From NCBI GenBank assembly GCA_023229465.1, contig JALNZE010000007.1, positions 85,835-149,834 of the forward strand: a DNA stretch of 64,000 nt. The letters are read 5' to 3'. Under the pieces are notes generated by a model. The model was given only the letters and a program-made list of their open reading frames with translations. It made no database searches and was not told the origin of the DNA. This document shows, piece after piece, positions 15,691 through 24,847 of this stretch. The stretch's first letter is position 1, and the number at the start of each line of letters is the position of its first letter. A program made the translations under genes and the position numbers. The stretch is from Chitinophagaceae bacterium. GTDB lineage: Bacteria; Bacteroidota; Bacteroidia; Chitinophagales; Chitinophagaceae.

Positions 15691-16509
15691 TTACTTGCCC
15701 GCAAGGTCGTTGTACAATTCTAAATACTCTGTTAAATCAGAATCCCATCCTTTAAAAGGAACTATCTTCTTTCCCTTTACTTTGGCGAATTCTTCCATCA
15801 GTTTCTTTTCTATATTGTCGGAGCCAAAAGTAATGGCATCCGCAAAAGTAGCGCCACCTCTGAACATGGCTGTATTATTGGATTCTTTGAAAGAGTCGAG
15901 GTCTTTTTCTTTGATATTGGCGTTAATAAGTGCCTGTTTTACAAAATCCGCCCCCAAATTTTCCTTAAAAGTATTCTGGCCAATGGTATAAACCACTTTA
16001 CTATTACCGAAAACCGGTTCTTTTTTATACGCGGTTTTTATAAAAGCGGGAATCAGTCCTGTCATCCAGCCACTGCAATGGATAATATCGGGAGGCCATC
16101 CAAATTTTTTTACCGTTTCAAGGGCCCCTTTACAAAAAAAGACAGTGCGGAGAATATTATCATCAAACCATTTTTCCTCCTCATCATGAAAAACCTGCTT
16201 ACGCTTGAAGAAATCCTCGTTTTCCAGGAAATAAACCTGCAAACGTGCATTGGGCAGAGAAGCTACTTTAATCTGCAAGGGATAATCATCATTGTCGACT
16301 GATACATTAATGCCTGATAGCCTTACTACTTCATGTAAACGGTGCCTTCTTTCGTTGATTACCCCAAACCTGGGCATAATACATCTCACTTCTAATCCGG
16401 TATCATTGCTTTTTATGGCTAATTTGTTAATTACCTCCGCAAATTCAGTCAGCTCCAGGTAAGGAGACATCTCAGTTGCAATGAATAAAATTCTCTTTTT
16501 TATTGACAT
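15691..16509 (-). CDS. Short GlgA-like (glycosyltransferase-5 N-domain) protein
   Basis: Resembles the N-terminal half of glycogen/starch synthase: it starts KRILFIATEMSPYLELTEFAEVI, matching the GlgA opening, and continues with DIIHCSGWMTGLIPAFIKT, equivalent to the HxHDW segment. The ADP-glucose-binding KTGGL motif is replaced by ELTEF, and at 272 residues the whole C-terminal GT-B domain is absent. It is therefore unlikely to be a working glycogen synthase. It pairs with the DUF4270 gene 10 bases downstream. The family name is firm, the activity is not. Confidence 0.8.
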   Translation of the reverse strand: MSIKKRILFIATEMSPYLELTEFAEVINKLAIKSNDTGLEVRCIMPRFGVINERRHRLHEVVRLSGINVSVDNDDYPLQIKVASLPNARLQVYFLENEDFFKRKQVFHDEEEKWFDDNILRTVFFCKGALETVKKFGWPPDIIHCSGWMTGLIPAFIKTAYKKEPVFGNSKVVYTIGQNTFKENLGADFVKQALINANIKEKDLDSFKESNNTAMFRGGATFADAITFGSDNIEKKLMEEFAKVKGKKIVPFKGWDSDLTEYLELYNDLAGK

Positions 16510-16765
16510 TTGAATGCGAATTTTGGCACTATGCAGAAAAAATCAGTGTGCGAAGGTACGAAAATTACCTGAAAAGTAGTTTCTAATAGGGTTTTGCCGC
16601 AGATACGTTACTAATATAAGAGGGGTATTCACAGCAATCAGTCTCAATAAATACCTGTGAACCAGGTTCCAAAAATACCATTTAGTATTAAATTCTGTTT
16701 ACCAAACACCTGTAAATGGCCGTGATATAAAATGGCTTACTTAACTTGCCGCTGAAAGTTGTGCT

Positions 16766-17767
16766 ATGCATAAAAACTTAGTTTCCGGTTTACAATATCT
16801 ATTTTTCCTTGGTCTTGGGGTATTTCTGGTTTGGTGGAGCCTGCACCAGATACCCGATGAGAAATGGGGTGAATTTAAGCGCTCTCTGGATACGGCCAAT
16901 TATTGGCTGATGTTGCCTGTAATCCTGATACTAACACTAAGCCATTTGCTGCGCGCGCTACGCTGGCGAATTCTAATGCAGCCAATGGGCTATTTCCCTT
17001 CATTTCATAATACTTTTTTTGCAGTGATGATTGGCTACCTGGCTAATCTTGCTGTGCCAAGACTGGGGGAAGTATTAAAGTGTACCCTGTTAGCCAAATA
17101 TGAAAAGGTGCCGGCCGAAAAATTAGTAGGCACTATTGTTGCTGAAAGAGCCGTTGATGTGCTATCGCTGGGTATTATTTTTCTACTGTCTCTCATCAGC
17201 CAGTTTGATATAGTGGGAGAATTTGCGGACCAGCTATTCAGACAACTATTCGAGAATCGTTCGGGCAGTTTTTCCTGGGTAAAATTAGGTATTGTAATGG
17301 GGCTGTTCATTGGCGGCATAGTGGCCATTAAAGTCTGGTTTTACCAGTTTGCCCACCTGCGAATAGTGATTCTGGCCAAAAGGATACTGAACGGCATTTG
17401 GGAAGGGCTTATCAGCATCAGGAAACTAAAACAAAAAGGCCTGTTTATTTTTTATAGCGCGGGCATCTGGGCATTATACATTGGAGGTACATGGGTTGGA
17501 TTACAGGCTACGCAGGGAACCGCTCATTTGGGTATGCCGGAAGCCATATCTGCACTGGCTTTTGGCAGTATAGGCATGATTATTACACCAGGTGGTATTG
17601 GGGCATACGCTTTTTTTATTGCAAAAGTCTTAGAAAAAAATCATGTTCCCTTTGAAATTGGTTTTGCCAATGGCACCCTGCAATGGTTTGCGCAATTTAT
17701 TATTGTGGTGGTGGTAGGTTTTCTTTGCATGGGCCTGCTACCCTTTTATAACAAACAAAAGAAATAA
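16766..17767 (+). CDS. YbhN/UPF0104-type flippase-like membrane protein
   Basis: Member of the lysylphosphatidylglycerol synthetase transmembrane-domain family (UPF0104), without the MprF synthase domain. The 333-residue product has about eight membrane helices and the family features HLLRALRWRILM, NLAVPRLGEVLKC and IITPGGIGAYAFF. Members are thought to move lipids or lipid-linked molecules, but the substrate here is unknown. It starts a plus-strand run and is divergent from the GlgA-like gene; the adenylyltransferase gene begins 9 bases after its stop. Confidence 0.85.
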   Translation: MHKNLVSGLQYLFFLGLGVFLVWWSLHQIPDEKWGEFKRSLDTANYWLMLPVILILTLSHLLRALRWRILMQPMGYFPSFHNTFFAVMIGYLANLAVPRLGEVLKCTLLAKYEKVPAEKLVGTIVAERAVDVLSLGIIFLLSLISQFDIVGEFADQLFRQLFENRSGSFSWVKLGIVMGLFIGGIVAIKVWFYQFAHLRIVILAKRILNGIWEGLISIRKLKQKGLFIFYSAGIWALYIGGTWVGLQATQGTAHLGMPEAISALAFGSIGMIITPGGIGAYAFFIAKVLEKNHVPFEIGFANGTLQWFAQFIIVVVVGFLCMGLLPFYNKQKK

Positions 17768-17776
17768 AAGAATGAT

Positions 17777-18274
17777 ATGAAGGTAATCAGCGCAGTAGAA
17801 AAAAAAATATATACCCTGCCACAAATGCTGGCACAAATAGCATCCTGGCGGGTAACTGATAAAACCATTGCTTTTACCAATGGCTGTTTTGATATTTTAC
17901 ATGAAGGACATATTTATTCTTTGTCACAGGCTGCCAAAGAAGCAGACTTTTTAATTGTTGGGGTGAATAGTGATAAAAGTACCCAGAAGTTAAAAGGCCC
18001 GGATAGGCCGGTAAACCATGAAAACAGCCGGGCCCTGTTATTAGCCAGCCTGGTGATTGTGGATGCCGTTGTGCTATTTGAGGAAGACACACCCCTGGAA
18101 CTGATTATAGCCATAAAGCCTGATGTGTTGGTTAAGGGGGGCGATTATACTATTGAACAAATCGTTGGTGCAAAAGAAGTGATAGCCTTAGGTGGCAGTG
18201 TAGTGATCAATCCGATTGTAGAAGGATTTTCGACTACCGGAATCATTCAGCGAATAAAGACCTCCTATTCTTAA
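17777..18274 (+). CDS. rfaE2: D-glycero-beta-D-manno-heptose 1-phosphate adenylyltransferase
   Basis: Adds AMP to heptose-1-phosphate to give the ADP-heptose used in lipopolysaccharide core synthesis. It is a stand-alone nucleotidyltransferase (165 residues) equal to the C-terminal half of HldE. The cytidylyltransferase-type signature FTNGCFDILHEGHIYSL includes HxGH, and LVKGGDY near residue 125 and the C-terminal FSTTGIIQRI are typical. It follows the YbhN-type gene by 9 bases, consistent with envelope lipid work. The sugar kinase half is not in the window. Confidence 0.92.
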   Translation: MKVISAVEKKIYTLPQMLAQIASWRVTDKTIAFTNGCFDILHEGHIYSLSQAAKEADFLIVGVNSDKSTQKLKGPDRPVNHENSRALLLASLVIVDAVVLFEEDTPLELIIAIKPDVLVKGGDYTIEQIVGAKEVIALGGSVVINPIVEGFSTTGIIQRIKTSYS

Positions 18275-18328
18275 AATGGATTAAGCTTTTTTTCTCCAAT
18301 TCTGATAAACTATTTACCATTTTCCACG

Positions 18329-20422
18329 ATGCCCAAAAAAACACTTATACAAAGAGATATCAGTTGGTTAAGTTTTAATGCAAGGGTATTACAGGAAGCG
18401 AATGATCCGACAGTTCCATTGAAAGAACGGATACGTTTTCTGGGCATTTTTTCTAATAATTCCGATGAATTTTTTCGGGTTAGGGTGGCTACTTTAAAAC
18501 GTATGCTCGAGTTCGCGGAAAAGCGCAAAAAACTGAACATGCACATGGAAGAAGCTCCGCAAACAATTCTCGACCAAATTCAAACCATTGTACTGCAGCA
18601 ACAAAATGAATTTAACCGTATTTGGACAGGCATTTTAAAAGAATTAAAAAAAGAGAATATTCATTTGGTAGATGAGAAGCACCTGACTAAAGAACAGCAG
18701 TTGTTTGTTAAAAAATATTTTGATGAAGAGGTTCGCTCCAATATCATTCCCCTAATGATTGAAAGCCTGCCCCAATTACCCTACCTGCGTGATAAAAGCA
18801 TCTACCTGGGTGTAGTGATGAGAAAGAAAAAATCGGCCTATCAGCAGAAATATTCATTAATTGAAGTGCCTGCCAAGGCAGTGGGCAGGTTTATATTGCT
18901 TCCTTCCAAACCACATGAAAAACAGATCATATTACTGGAAGATGTGATACGGTTTAACTTACCCCATATTTTTTCATACTTTGAATACGATCAATTTGAT
19001 TCACATGTTTTTAAAGTAACCAAGGATGCCGAACTGGATATCGACAATGATGTTAGTACCACTTTTGTTGAGAAGATAGAAAAAGGCCTGAAGAACAGGC
19101 GTAAAGGAAAACCGGTTCGTTTTGTATACGATAAAGAAATGGATGCGGGCCTGTTGGAATACCTTATCAGGAGATTAAGTCTTAACCGGAAAAGTAATAT
19201 CATACCCGGAGGCCGAATTCATAATTTCAGGCATTTCATGGACTTTCCGGATGTATTTAATGCAAAGAGTACCCGACGGGCAGCCTTTACACATGCCGCA
19301 TTGCAAACCTCAATGCGCGTAACTGATGTGATTGTAAAGCAAGATGTGATGTTACACTTTCCTTATCATTCTTTCAATGCGGTGATTGATCTGCTGCGTG
19401 AAGCCGCAATGGACCCGGATGTTACCTCCATCAAAATAACAGCCTACCGGCTAGCTTCCCATTCAAAAGTGATCAATGCACTAATCAATGCAGCCAGGAA
19501 TGGAAAAGAAGTAGTTGTGATGCTGGAATTAAAAGCAAGATTTGATGAAGAAGCCAACCTGGAATGGAAGAAAATACTGGAAGAAGAAGGGGTAACTGTT
19601 TTGCTGGGTATACCCAAAATGAAAATACATGCCAAATTATGCATCATCAAAAAAAGGCAGGGCAATAAAACCATTCAATATGGTTTTGTAAGCACCGGAA
19701 ACCTGAATGAAAAAACGGCTACCATTTATGGGGACCATTGCCTGTTAACAAGCAACCGAAATGTAATGGCAGATATCAACCGGATTTTTCATTACCTGGG
19801 CAATTGGAAAACGGGAATAAGGCATTTACAATTATGTAAAACCCTGTTGGTATGCCCACTAAATATGAGACGTGTATTTCTTACCATGATTGACCGTGAG
19901 ATCAGGCATGCGAAAGCCGGGAAAAAGGCAGGTATTATTCTAAAGGTTAATTCAATAAGCGATGCATTACTGATTCATAAATTAAATGAAGCCGCCAGGG
20001 CCGGGGTGGAGATCCGAATGGTGGTAAGGGGCATTTTCTGCGCACTGACTGATCCCAAAAAAACAAAAGGCAAGGTTTCTGCCATCAGCATCGTAGACGA
20101 GTACCTGGAACATGCCCGTGTAATTATCTTTCATAACCTGGGCAAGGAAAAAATATTTATATCCAGCGCCGACTGGATGGTACGAAACCTGGACCACCGG
20201 ATAGAAGCGGCAGTACCCATCAATGATCCCGCTATCTGTGCCGAATTGAAAGACATTATCCACATTCAATTAAGAGATAATGTAAAAGCAAGGATTCTGG
20301 ACAATGAGTTAACCAACATCTATGTACCTTCCGCAGGAAAGAAACGGGTTCGGTCGCAGATAGAAACGTATCATTATCTATACAAGAAAAACATAGTGCA
20401 TAGTGAGGTTAGCCGCCATTGA
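18329..20422 (+). CDS. ppk1: Polyphosphate kinase 1
   Basis: Reversibly polymerises ATP terminal phosphate into polyphosphate. The 697-residue product has the four PPK1 parts in order: N-domain (QRDISWLSFNARVLQEA), head domain, and two phospholipase-D-like C-domains with the catalytic histidines in KMKIHAKLCIIKKR and TIYGDHCLLTSN; SSADWMVRNLDHRIEA is near the end. Length is normal. The last 20 bases overlap the exopolyphosphatase gene, so synthesis and degradation of polyphosphate are translationally linked. The start ATG at 18329 fits the family N-terminus. Confidence 0.97.
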   Translation: MPKKTLIQRDISWLSFNARVLQEANDPTVPLKERIRFLGIFSNNSDEFFRVRVATLKRMLEFAEKRKKLNMHMEEAPQTILDQIQTIVLQQQNEFNRIWTGILKELKKENIHLVDEKHLTKEQQLFVKKYFDEEVRSNIIPLMIESLPQLPYLRDKSIYLGVVMRKKKSAYQQKYSLIEVPAKAVGRFILLPSKPHEKQIILLEDVIRFNLPHIFSYFEYDQFDSHVFKVTKDAELDIDNDVSTTFVEKIEKGLKNRRKGKPVRFVYDKEMDAGLLEYLIRRLSLNRKSNIIPGGRIHNFRHFMDFPDVFNAKSTRRAAFTHAALQTSMRVTDVIVKQDVMLHFPYHSFNAVIDLLREAAMDPDVTSIKITAYRLASHSKVINALINAARNGKEVVVMLELKARFDEEANLEWKKILEEEGVTVLLGIPKMKIHAKLCIIKKRQGNKTIQYGFVSTGNLNEKTATIYGDHCLLTSNRNVMADINRIFHYLGNWKTGIRHLQLCKTLLVCPLNMRRVFLTMIDREIRHAKAGKKAGIILKVNSISDALLIHKLNEAARAGVEIRMVVRGIFCALTDPKKTKGKVSAISIVDEYLEHARVIIFHNLGKEKIFISSADWMVRNLDHRIEAAVPINDPAICAELKDIIHIQLRDNVKARILDNELTNIYVPSAGKKRVRSQIETYHYLYKKNIVHSEVSRH

Positions 20423-21302
20423 TATTGGAAGTAACGCAGCAAGATTATTAATTGCCGAAGTAACACATGATACGGTGGGTAAACCCAGGTTTAACAAACT
20501 GAACCTGGTGAGAGTGCCATTGCGGCTGGGATTTGATGTATTTGAGAAAGGCGAGATATCGAAAGAGAAAAGAGGCATGGTATTACAAACCATGAAAGCC
20601 TATGGCCACCTGCTAAATGCCTATGGCGTAAAAAATGTGATTGCCTGTGCCACCAGCGCCATGCGTGATGCACGAAACAGCGGCGACCTGATCCGTAAAA
20701 TAAAATTGGAAACCGGACTCGACATAGAAGTGATTAGCGGCGATCGTGAAGCATCCATCATTTACGAGAACCATGTGGCCGAAAATATGGACACGGACCA
20801 CAGTTACATGTATATTGATGTAGGAGGGGGTAGTACTGAACTAACTTTTTTTGCAGAAAATAAACTCGTATTCAAACAGTCTTTTAATATAGGCACTATC
20901 CGATTATTAAAAGACATGGTAGACGACGGCAAATGGAATGAGATGAAGGATGCCATCAAAAACCGAACCAGGGGATTTAAGAAAATAGTGGCCATTGGTA
21001 CAGGAGGAAACATCAATAAAGTATTTTCACTAAGTAAAAGGAAGGATGGCAAACCTTTAAACATTGATCTGTTGAAAGACTACTATAAAGAGATAGCCAG
21101 CTTTTCACTGGAAGACCGTATCAATATTTATAAACTTCGGGAAGACCGGGCAGATGTAATCGTACCCGCCCTGCAGATATATATTAACATAATGCGATGG
21201 TCAGATACTGATGAAATATATGTTCCAAAGATTGGTTTGGCAGATGGGCTGATCCAACACCTGTATTATGAATTGGTAGCGAAGAACAATGTTATTAGTT
21301 GA
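20403..21302 (+). CDS. ppx: Exopolyphosphatase / Ppx-GppA phosphatase
   Basis: Removes terminal phosphates from polyphosphate or converts pppGpp to ppGpp. It has the actin-like ATPase-fold signatures: phosphate-1 motif AAIDIGSNAARLLI at the N-terminus, then IACATSAMRDARNSGDLI, ISGDREASIIY and the phosphate-2 motif YIDVGGGSTELTFF. At 299 residues it is the short form lacking the C-terminal HD domain. It uses a GTG start at 20403 inside the end of ppk1 (20-base overlap), which is required to keep the phosphate-1 motif. Function as a ppk1 partner is inferred from the overlap. Confidence 0.92.
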   Translation: MRLAAIDIGSNAARLLIAEVTHDTVGKPRFNKLNLVRVPLRLGFDVFEKGEISKEKRGMVLQTMKAYGHLLNAYGVKNVIACATSAMRDARNSGDLIRKIKLETGLDIEVISGDREASIIYENHVAENMDTDHSYMYIDVGGGSTELTFFAENKLVFKQSFNIGTIRLLKDMVDDGKWNEMKDAIKNRTRGFKKIVAIGTGGNINKVFSLSKRKDGKPLNIDLLKDYYKEIASFSLEDRINIYKLREDRADVIVPALQIYINIMRWSDTDEIYVPKIGLADGLIQHLYYELVAKNNVIS

Positions 21303-21354
21303 ATTATCTTTTCACCGATAACCAGGCTATATTCACCCATAATCTTTTTCAGGA

Positions 21355-22518
21355 TTGGTTGGTAAGAATAGATTTGGTGGAAACTGGCCCGTAGGATGGT
21401 CATCAAACCCCTGGACATTGCTATATAGAAAAAATAAAAATACGGTTACTTTCATTGCGCATATAGCGGCATGGATCTGTTTTTTTACACTACCCTACCT
21501 GGTGTTTTTCCCCCGGCTGCGCGACTTCAGCATGAGTAATCACCAGTTGGCTTCCATCATTTGTAACAATGTGTTCCTGGTTGTTTTCTATTACCTGAAT
21601 ACACTGGTACTGATTCCCCGTTTTTTAGCCAAAGAAAAATGGTTTTTCTATGTTTTATCTATCATAGCCTGCTTATTCTTCTTTTTGTATATCCCAAAAG
21701 AAATTGCCAAACTGATAGCTGAACCGGAAGGATATAATCCGCTAAACAGGGAGTTCATCCGGAACCCAAATTATACAGGCAAGCCACATTACCAGGGAAT
21801 GGGTATACGCGGTAGCCGGCGACCGGTAGCCGACCCATATAATACCGTTCTGTTCCTGCTCATTTTTACAGTAGGCACCTGTATATCCGTTATTCAACGC
21901 TGGCTACGCACTGAACAGACAAGGAAAGAAACAGAAAATGAAAAACTAAATACAGAACTGTCTTTTCTGAAATCACAGATAAATCCACACTTCTTTTTTA
22001 ACACCTTGAATAATATTTATTCACTTGCGGTAGTACGAAGCGAGAAAACGGCCCCGGCCATAATGAAGTTATCTGCTATCATGCGCTACATACTTACTGA
22101 AACACAACGCGACTTTGTACCACTGAGTAATGAAGTAGATTTCATCAATAATTTTATTGACTTACAAAAAGTACGGTTAACTGAAAAAGTGATCCTGCAT
22201 TTTTCTACCGAAGGAAGTGTAGATAATTTACTGGTGGCGCCACTCCTCTTTATCCCTTTTGTAGAAAATGCGTTCAAATACGGTGTTAGCACAAAAGAAT
22301 CATCCAGTATTAACATTGAAATAAAAACAAAGGGAAATGCTATCTACTTTACGGCTGTAAACTACATTGTACCTACCGAAAATAATCTGATGGATAATAC
22401 GGGTATCGGTATTAATAATGTGAAACGCAGACTAGAACTGATGTACCCGGGCAAGCATAGTTTGATCACATCGCAAAAAGATAATTATTATATTGTTCAA
22501 CTAGAGATAGAAACCTGA
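21355..22518 (+). CDS. LytS-type sensor histidine kinase
   Basis: Membrane histidine kinase of the HisKA-7TM/LytS class. The first ~170 residues contain four likely membrane helices. The cytoplasmic part has the phospho-acceptor segment FLKSQINPHFFFNTLNNIYS (His near residue 211) and an ATP-binding domain with VENAFKYG and GIGINNVKRRLELMYPG. It overlaps the response regulator start at 22518 by one base, so the two form a two-component pair. The frame starts at a TTG (21355), and no better ATG precedes the first helix, so the start is uncertain. The stimulus is unknown. Confidence 0.88.
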   Translation: MVGKNRFGGNWPVGWSSNPWTLLYRKNKNTVTFIAHIAAWICFFTLPYLVFFPRLRDFSMSNHQLASIICNNVFLVVFYYLNTLVLIPRFLAKEKWFFYVLSIIACLFFFLYIPKEIAKLIAEPEGYNPLNREFIRNPNYTGKPHYQGMGIRGSRRPVADPYNTVLFLLIFTVGTCISVIQRWLRTEQTRKETENEKLNTELSFLKSQINPHFFFNTLNNIYSLAVVRSEKTAPAIMKLSAIMRYILTETQRDFVPLSNEVDFINNFIDLQKVRLTEKVILHFSTEGSVDNLLVAPLLFIPFVENAFKYGVSTKESSSINIEIKTKGNAIYFTAVNYIVPTENNLMDNTGIGINNVKRRLELMYPGKHSLITSQKDNYYIVQLEIET

Positions 22519-23216
22519 TGATACACTGTATTGCAATAGACGATGAACCACTGGCGCTGCAATTGATAAGTGAATATTGCAGTAAAATATCTTTTCTGAA
22601 ACTGGAAAAAATATTCACCAATACGGATGAAGCAAAAGCTTACCTGCAAAATAATACAGTGGACCTTCTTTTCCTCGATATACAAATGCCCGATATCAAT
22701 GGTATGCAGTTCTATAAAAATCTGACCAAAAAACCACCCGTGGTATTTACTACAGCCTATAAAAATTTTGCGGCAGAAGGCTTTAATGTGGATGCGGTAG
22801 ATTATTTATTAAAACCATTTGAATACGACCGGTTTCTGAAAGCCTGTTACAAAGCCAATGAATACCTTGATTTTCTGATATCTCAGGAACTACAACTGAA
22901 TTCAATCTTTGTAAAAGTGAATTATGAGATCATGAAGATCAACCTCAAAGACATTGAGTTAATAGAAGCACTGGATGATTATATCAAAATTTATATCAAA
23001 CCTAATCCTGTACTCACTTTAATGACACTTAAGAGCATACAGGAAAAACTACCTGCCCGGGATTTTGTACGTGTGCATCGCTCATTTATAGTGCCAATTG
23101 GCCGTATTGAAAAATTCAGCAAAACCAAACTCTGGATCTCAGGTAAAGAAATACCGATTGGCAGCAGTTACAGTGGGGTATATGACCAACTGCTGGCTAT
23201 TTCAAAAACAAAGTGA
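22518..23216 (+). CDS. LytTR family response regulator
   Basis: DNA-binding partner of the upstream LytS-type kinase. The N-terminal receiver domain has the acidic pocket AIDDE, the phospho-acceptor Asp in LFLDIQMPDING (about residue 54), and KPF with Lys near 100. The C-terminal LytTR domain (about 130-230) carries KSIQEKLPARDFVRVHRSFI, typical of the AgrA/LytR DNA-binding fold. Length 232 is normal. It starts inside the kinase stop codon (translational coupling). The target promoters are not identifiable here. Confidence 0.93.
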   Translation: MIHCIAIDDEPLALQLISEYCSKISFLKLEKIFTNTDEAKAYLQNNTVDLLFLDIQMPDINGMQFYKNLTKKPPVVFTTAYKNFAAEGFNVDAVDYLLKPFEYDRFLKACYKANEYLDFLISQELQLNSIFVKVNYEIMKINLKDIELIEALDDYIKIYIKPNPVLTLMTLKSIQEKLPARDFVRVHRSFIVPIGRIEKFSKTKLWISGKEIPIGSSYSGVYDQLLAISKTK

Positions 23217-23241
23217 TTGACCTTTGGAATAACGAATGAAC

Positions 23242-23249
23242 TACCTTTG
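23242..23249 (+). promoter_or_regulatory. Candidate promoter element before the ALDH7 gene
   Basis: TACCTTTG matches TAnnTTTG exactly and ends 18 bases before the ATG at 23268. TTTG at 23223-23226 precedes it by 15 bases, shorter than the usual 19-ish spacing; ATTG at 23216-23219 is the other candidate. Confidence 0.35.
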
Positions 23250-23267
23250 CCGGCTAAATACCAGCAC

Positions 23268-24791
23268 ATGGAATTTCTTAAACAACTGGGGGTAGTTTCT
23301 CAAAATGAAGGTGTATCAACCGGCACACAATGGATTATCAGCAAAGGTGCTATCATCAACTCATTTTCGCCTGTTGATGGTAAACAAATAGGAACCGTTA
23401 CTACAGCGGATCACCCATCCTACGAATTGGTGATGGCTAAAGCGCAGGAAGCCTTTGCAGTTTGGCGTACCTGGCCGGCGCCTAAACGGGGAGATATGGT
23501 AAGGCAGGTGGGCGATGCCTTAAGAGCCAATAAAGAATCATTGGGCAAACTTGTGAGTTATGAGATGGGCAAGAGCCTGCAGGAAGGATATGGTGAAGTA
23601 CAGGAAATGATTGATATCTGCGATTTTGCCGTGGGCCTCTCCCGCCAGTTATACGGTCTAACCATGCACAGCGAAAGACCGTTACACCGCATGTATGAAC
23701 AGTGGCACCCATTGGGAATTACAGCCATCATATCGGCATTCAATTTTCCTGTGGCGGTATGGGCATGGAACAGTGCTTTAGCCTGGATATGCGGCAATGT
23801 AACCATCTGGAAACCGAGCGAGAAAACACCGTTATGTGGCATTGCAGTTCAAAAAATTGTTGCTGAAGTATTCAAAAAAAATAAAGTACCGGAAGGAGTG
23901 AACAGTTTGGTACAGGGAGGCAGGGAAGTAGGTGAATGGTTAAGTAATGATACAAGAATACCATTGGTATCTGCCACCGGCTCTACCAGAATGGGTAAAG
24001 CATTAAGTTCGGCCGTTGCGGCAAGATTGGGTAGAAGCATACTGGAACTGGGTGGCAATAATGCCATTATCATATCTAAAGATGCCGATTTGGATATGGC
24101 CCTCATTGGTGCTGTATTTGGCGCGGTAGGTACCGCGGGCCAACGTTGTACCACCACCCGCAGGTTGATTATACAGGAAACTGTTTACGAAAATTTTAAA
24201 CAGAAATTAATAAAAGCCTATGGACAGTTACGCATTGGTGATCCATTGGATACGCACAATCATGTAGGACCATTGATTGATAAGGACGCGGTAAAAATGT
24301 ATCTTACTTCAATTGAGGAATGTAAAAAGCAGGGCGGTCATTTCATTATAGAAGGCGGTGTGCTTACAGGTAAAGGGTATGAAAGTGGCTGTTATGTAAA
24401 ACCCTGCATCGCTGAAGCTAAAAATGAAATGGCAATAGTACAACACGAAACTTTTGCGCCCATTTTATATTTACTGAAATACAATACCCTCGAAGAAGCC
24501 ATCGCTTTACAGAATGGGGTACCGCAAGGACTCTCCTCTGCAATTATGACTGTGAACATGCGGGAAGCCGAACTGTTTCTATCACAAGCCGGTAGTGATT
24601 GCGGTATTGCGAATGTTAATATTGGTACCAGCGGAGCAGAAATTGGTGGCGCTTTTGGTGGCGAAAAAGAAACCGGCGGCGGCCGCGAATCTGGCAGCGA
24701 TGCCTGGAAAGCCTATATGCGCAGGCAAACCAATACCATTAACTGGAGTGATAAACTGCCCCTGGCTCAAGGGATCGTGTTTGATTTGTAG
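23268..24791 (+). CDS. ALDH7-type aldehyde dehydrogenase (alpha-aminoadipic semialdehyde dehydrogenase-like)
   Basis: NAD(P)-dependent aldehyde dehydrogenase. The substrate is likely alpha-aminoadipic semialdehyde/piperideine-6-carboxylate, from the ALDH7 signatures: FNFPVAVWAWNSALAWICGN, WKPSEKTPLC, catalytic Glu in LELGGNNA, and catalytic Cys in TAGQRCTTTRRL. The ALDH7 tail GGAFGGEKETGGGRESGSDA is also present. Length 507 fits. The start ATG at 23268 (MEFLKQLG) is preferred over an upstream in-frame TTG at 23217, which would add 17 residues and contain a promoter-like element. It suggests lysine degradation; the rest of the pathway is not in the window. Confidence 0.9.
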   Translation: MEFLKQLGVVSQNEGVSTGTQWIISKGAIINSFSPVDGKQIGTVTTADHPSYELVMAKAQEAFAVWRTWPAPKRGDMVRQVGDALRANKESLGKLVSYEMGKSLQEGYGEVQEMIDICDFAVGLSRQLYGLTMHSERPLHRMYEQWHPLGITAIISAFNFPVAVWAWNSALAWICGNVTIWKPSEKTPLCGIAVQKIVAEVFKKNKVPEGVNSLVQGGREVGEWLSNDTRIPLVSATGSTRMGKALSSAVAARLGRSILELGGNNAIIISKDADLDMALIGAVFGAVGTAGQRCTTTRRLIIQETVYENFKQKLIKAYGQLRIGDPLDTHNHVGPLIDKDAVKMYLTSIEECKKQGGHFIIEGGVLTGKGYESGCYVKPCIAEAKNEMAIVQHETFAPILYLLKYNTLEEAIALQNGVPQGLSSAIMTVNMREAELFLSQAGSDCGIANVNIGTSGAEIGGAFGGEKETGGGRESGSDAWKAYMRRQTNTINWSDKLPLAQGIVFDL

Positions 24792-24847
24792 GGAGGGGGG
24801 TATGATTGAGGGGTATCCAAAGAAATAAAAATCAAACAGCCTGTTTT

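Noticed and set aside
24792..24847. Hairpin between the ALDH7 gene and the carbonic anhydrase as a terminator
   Set aside because: CAAACAGC and GCTGTTTTG pair only with a bulge across a 12-base loop and no consistent T-run; too weak to call.
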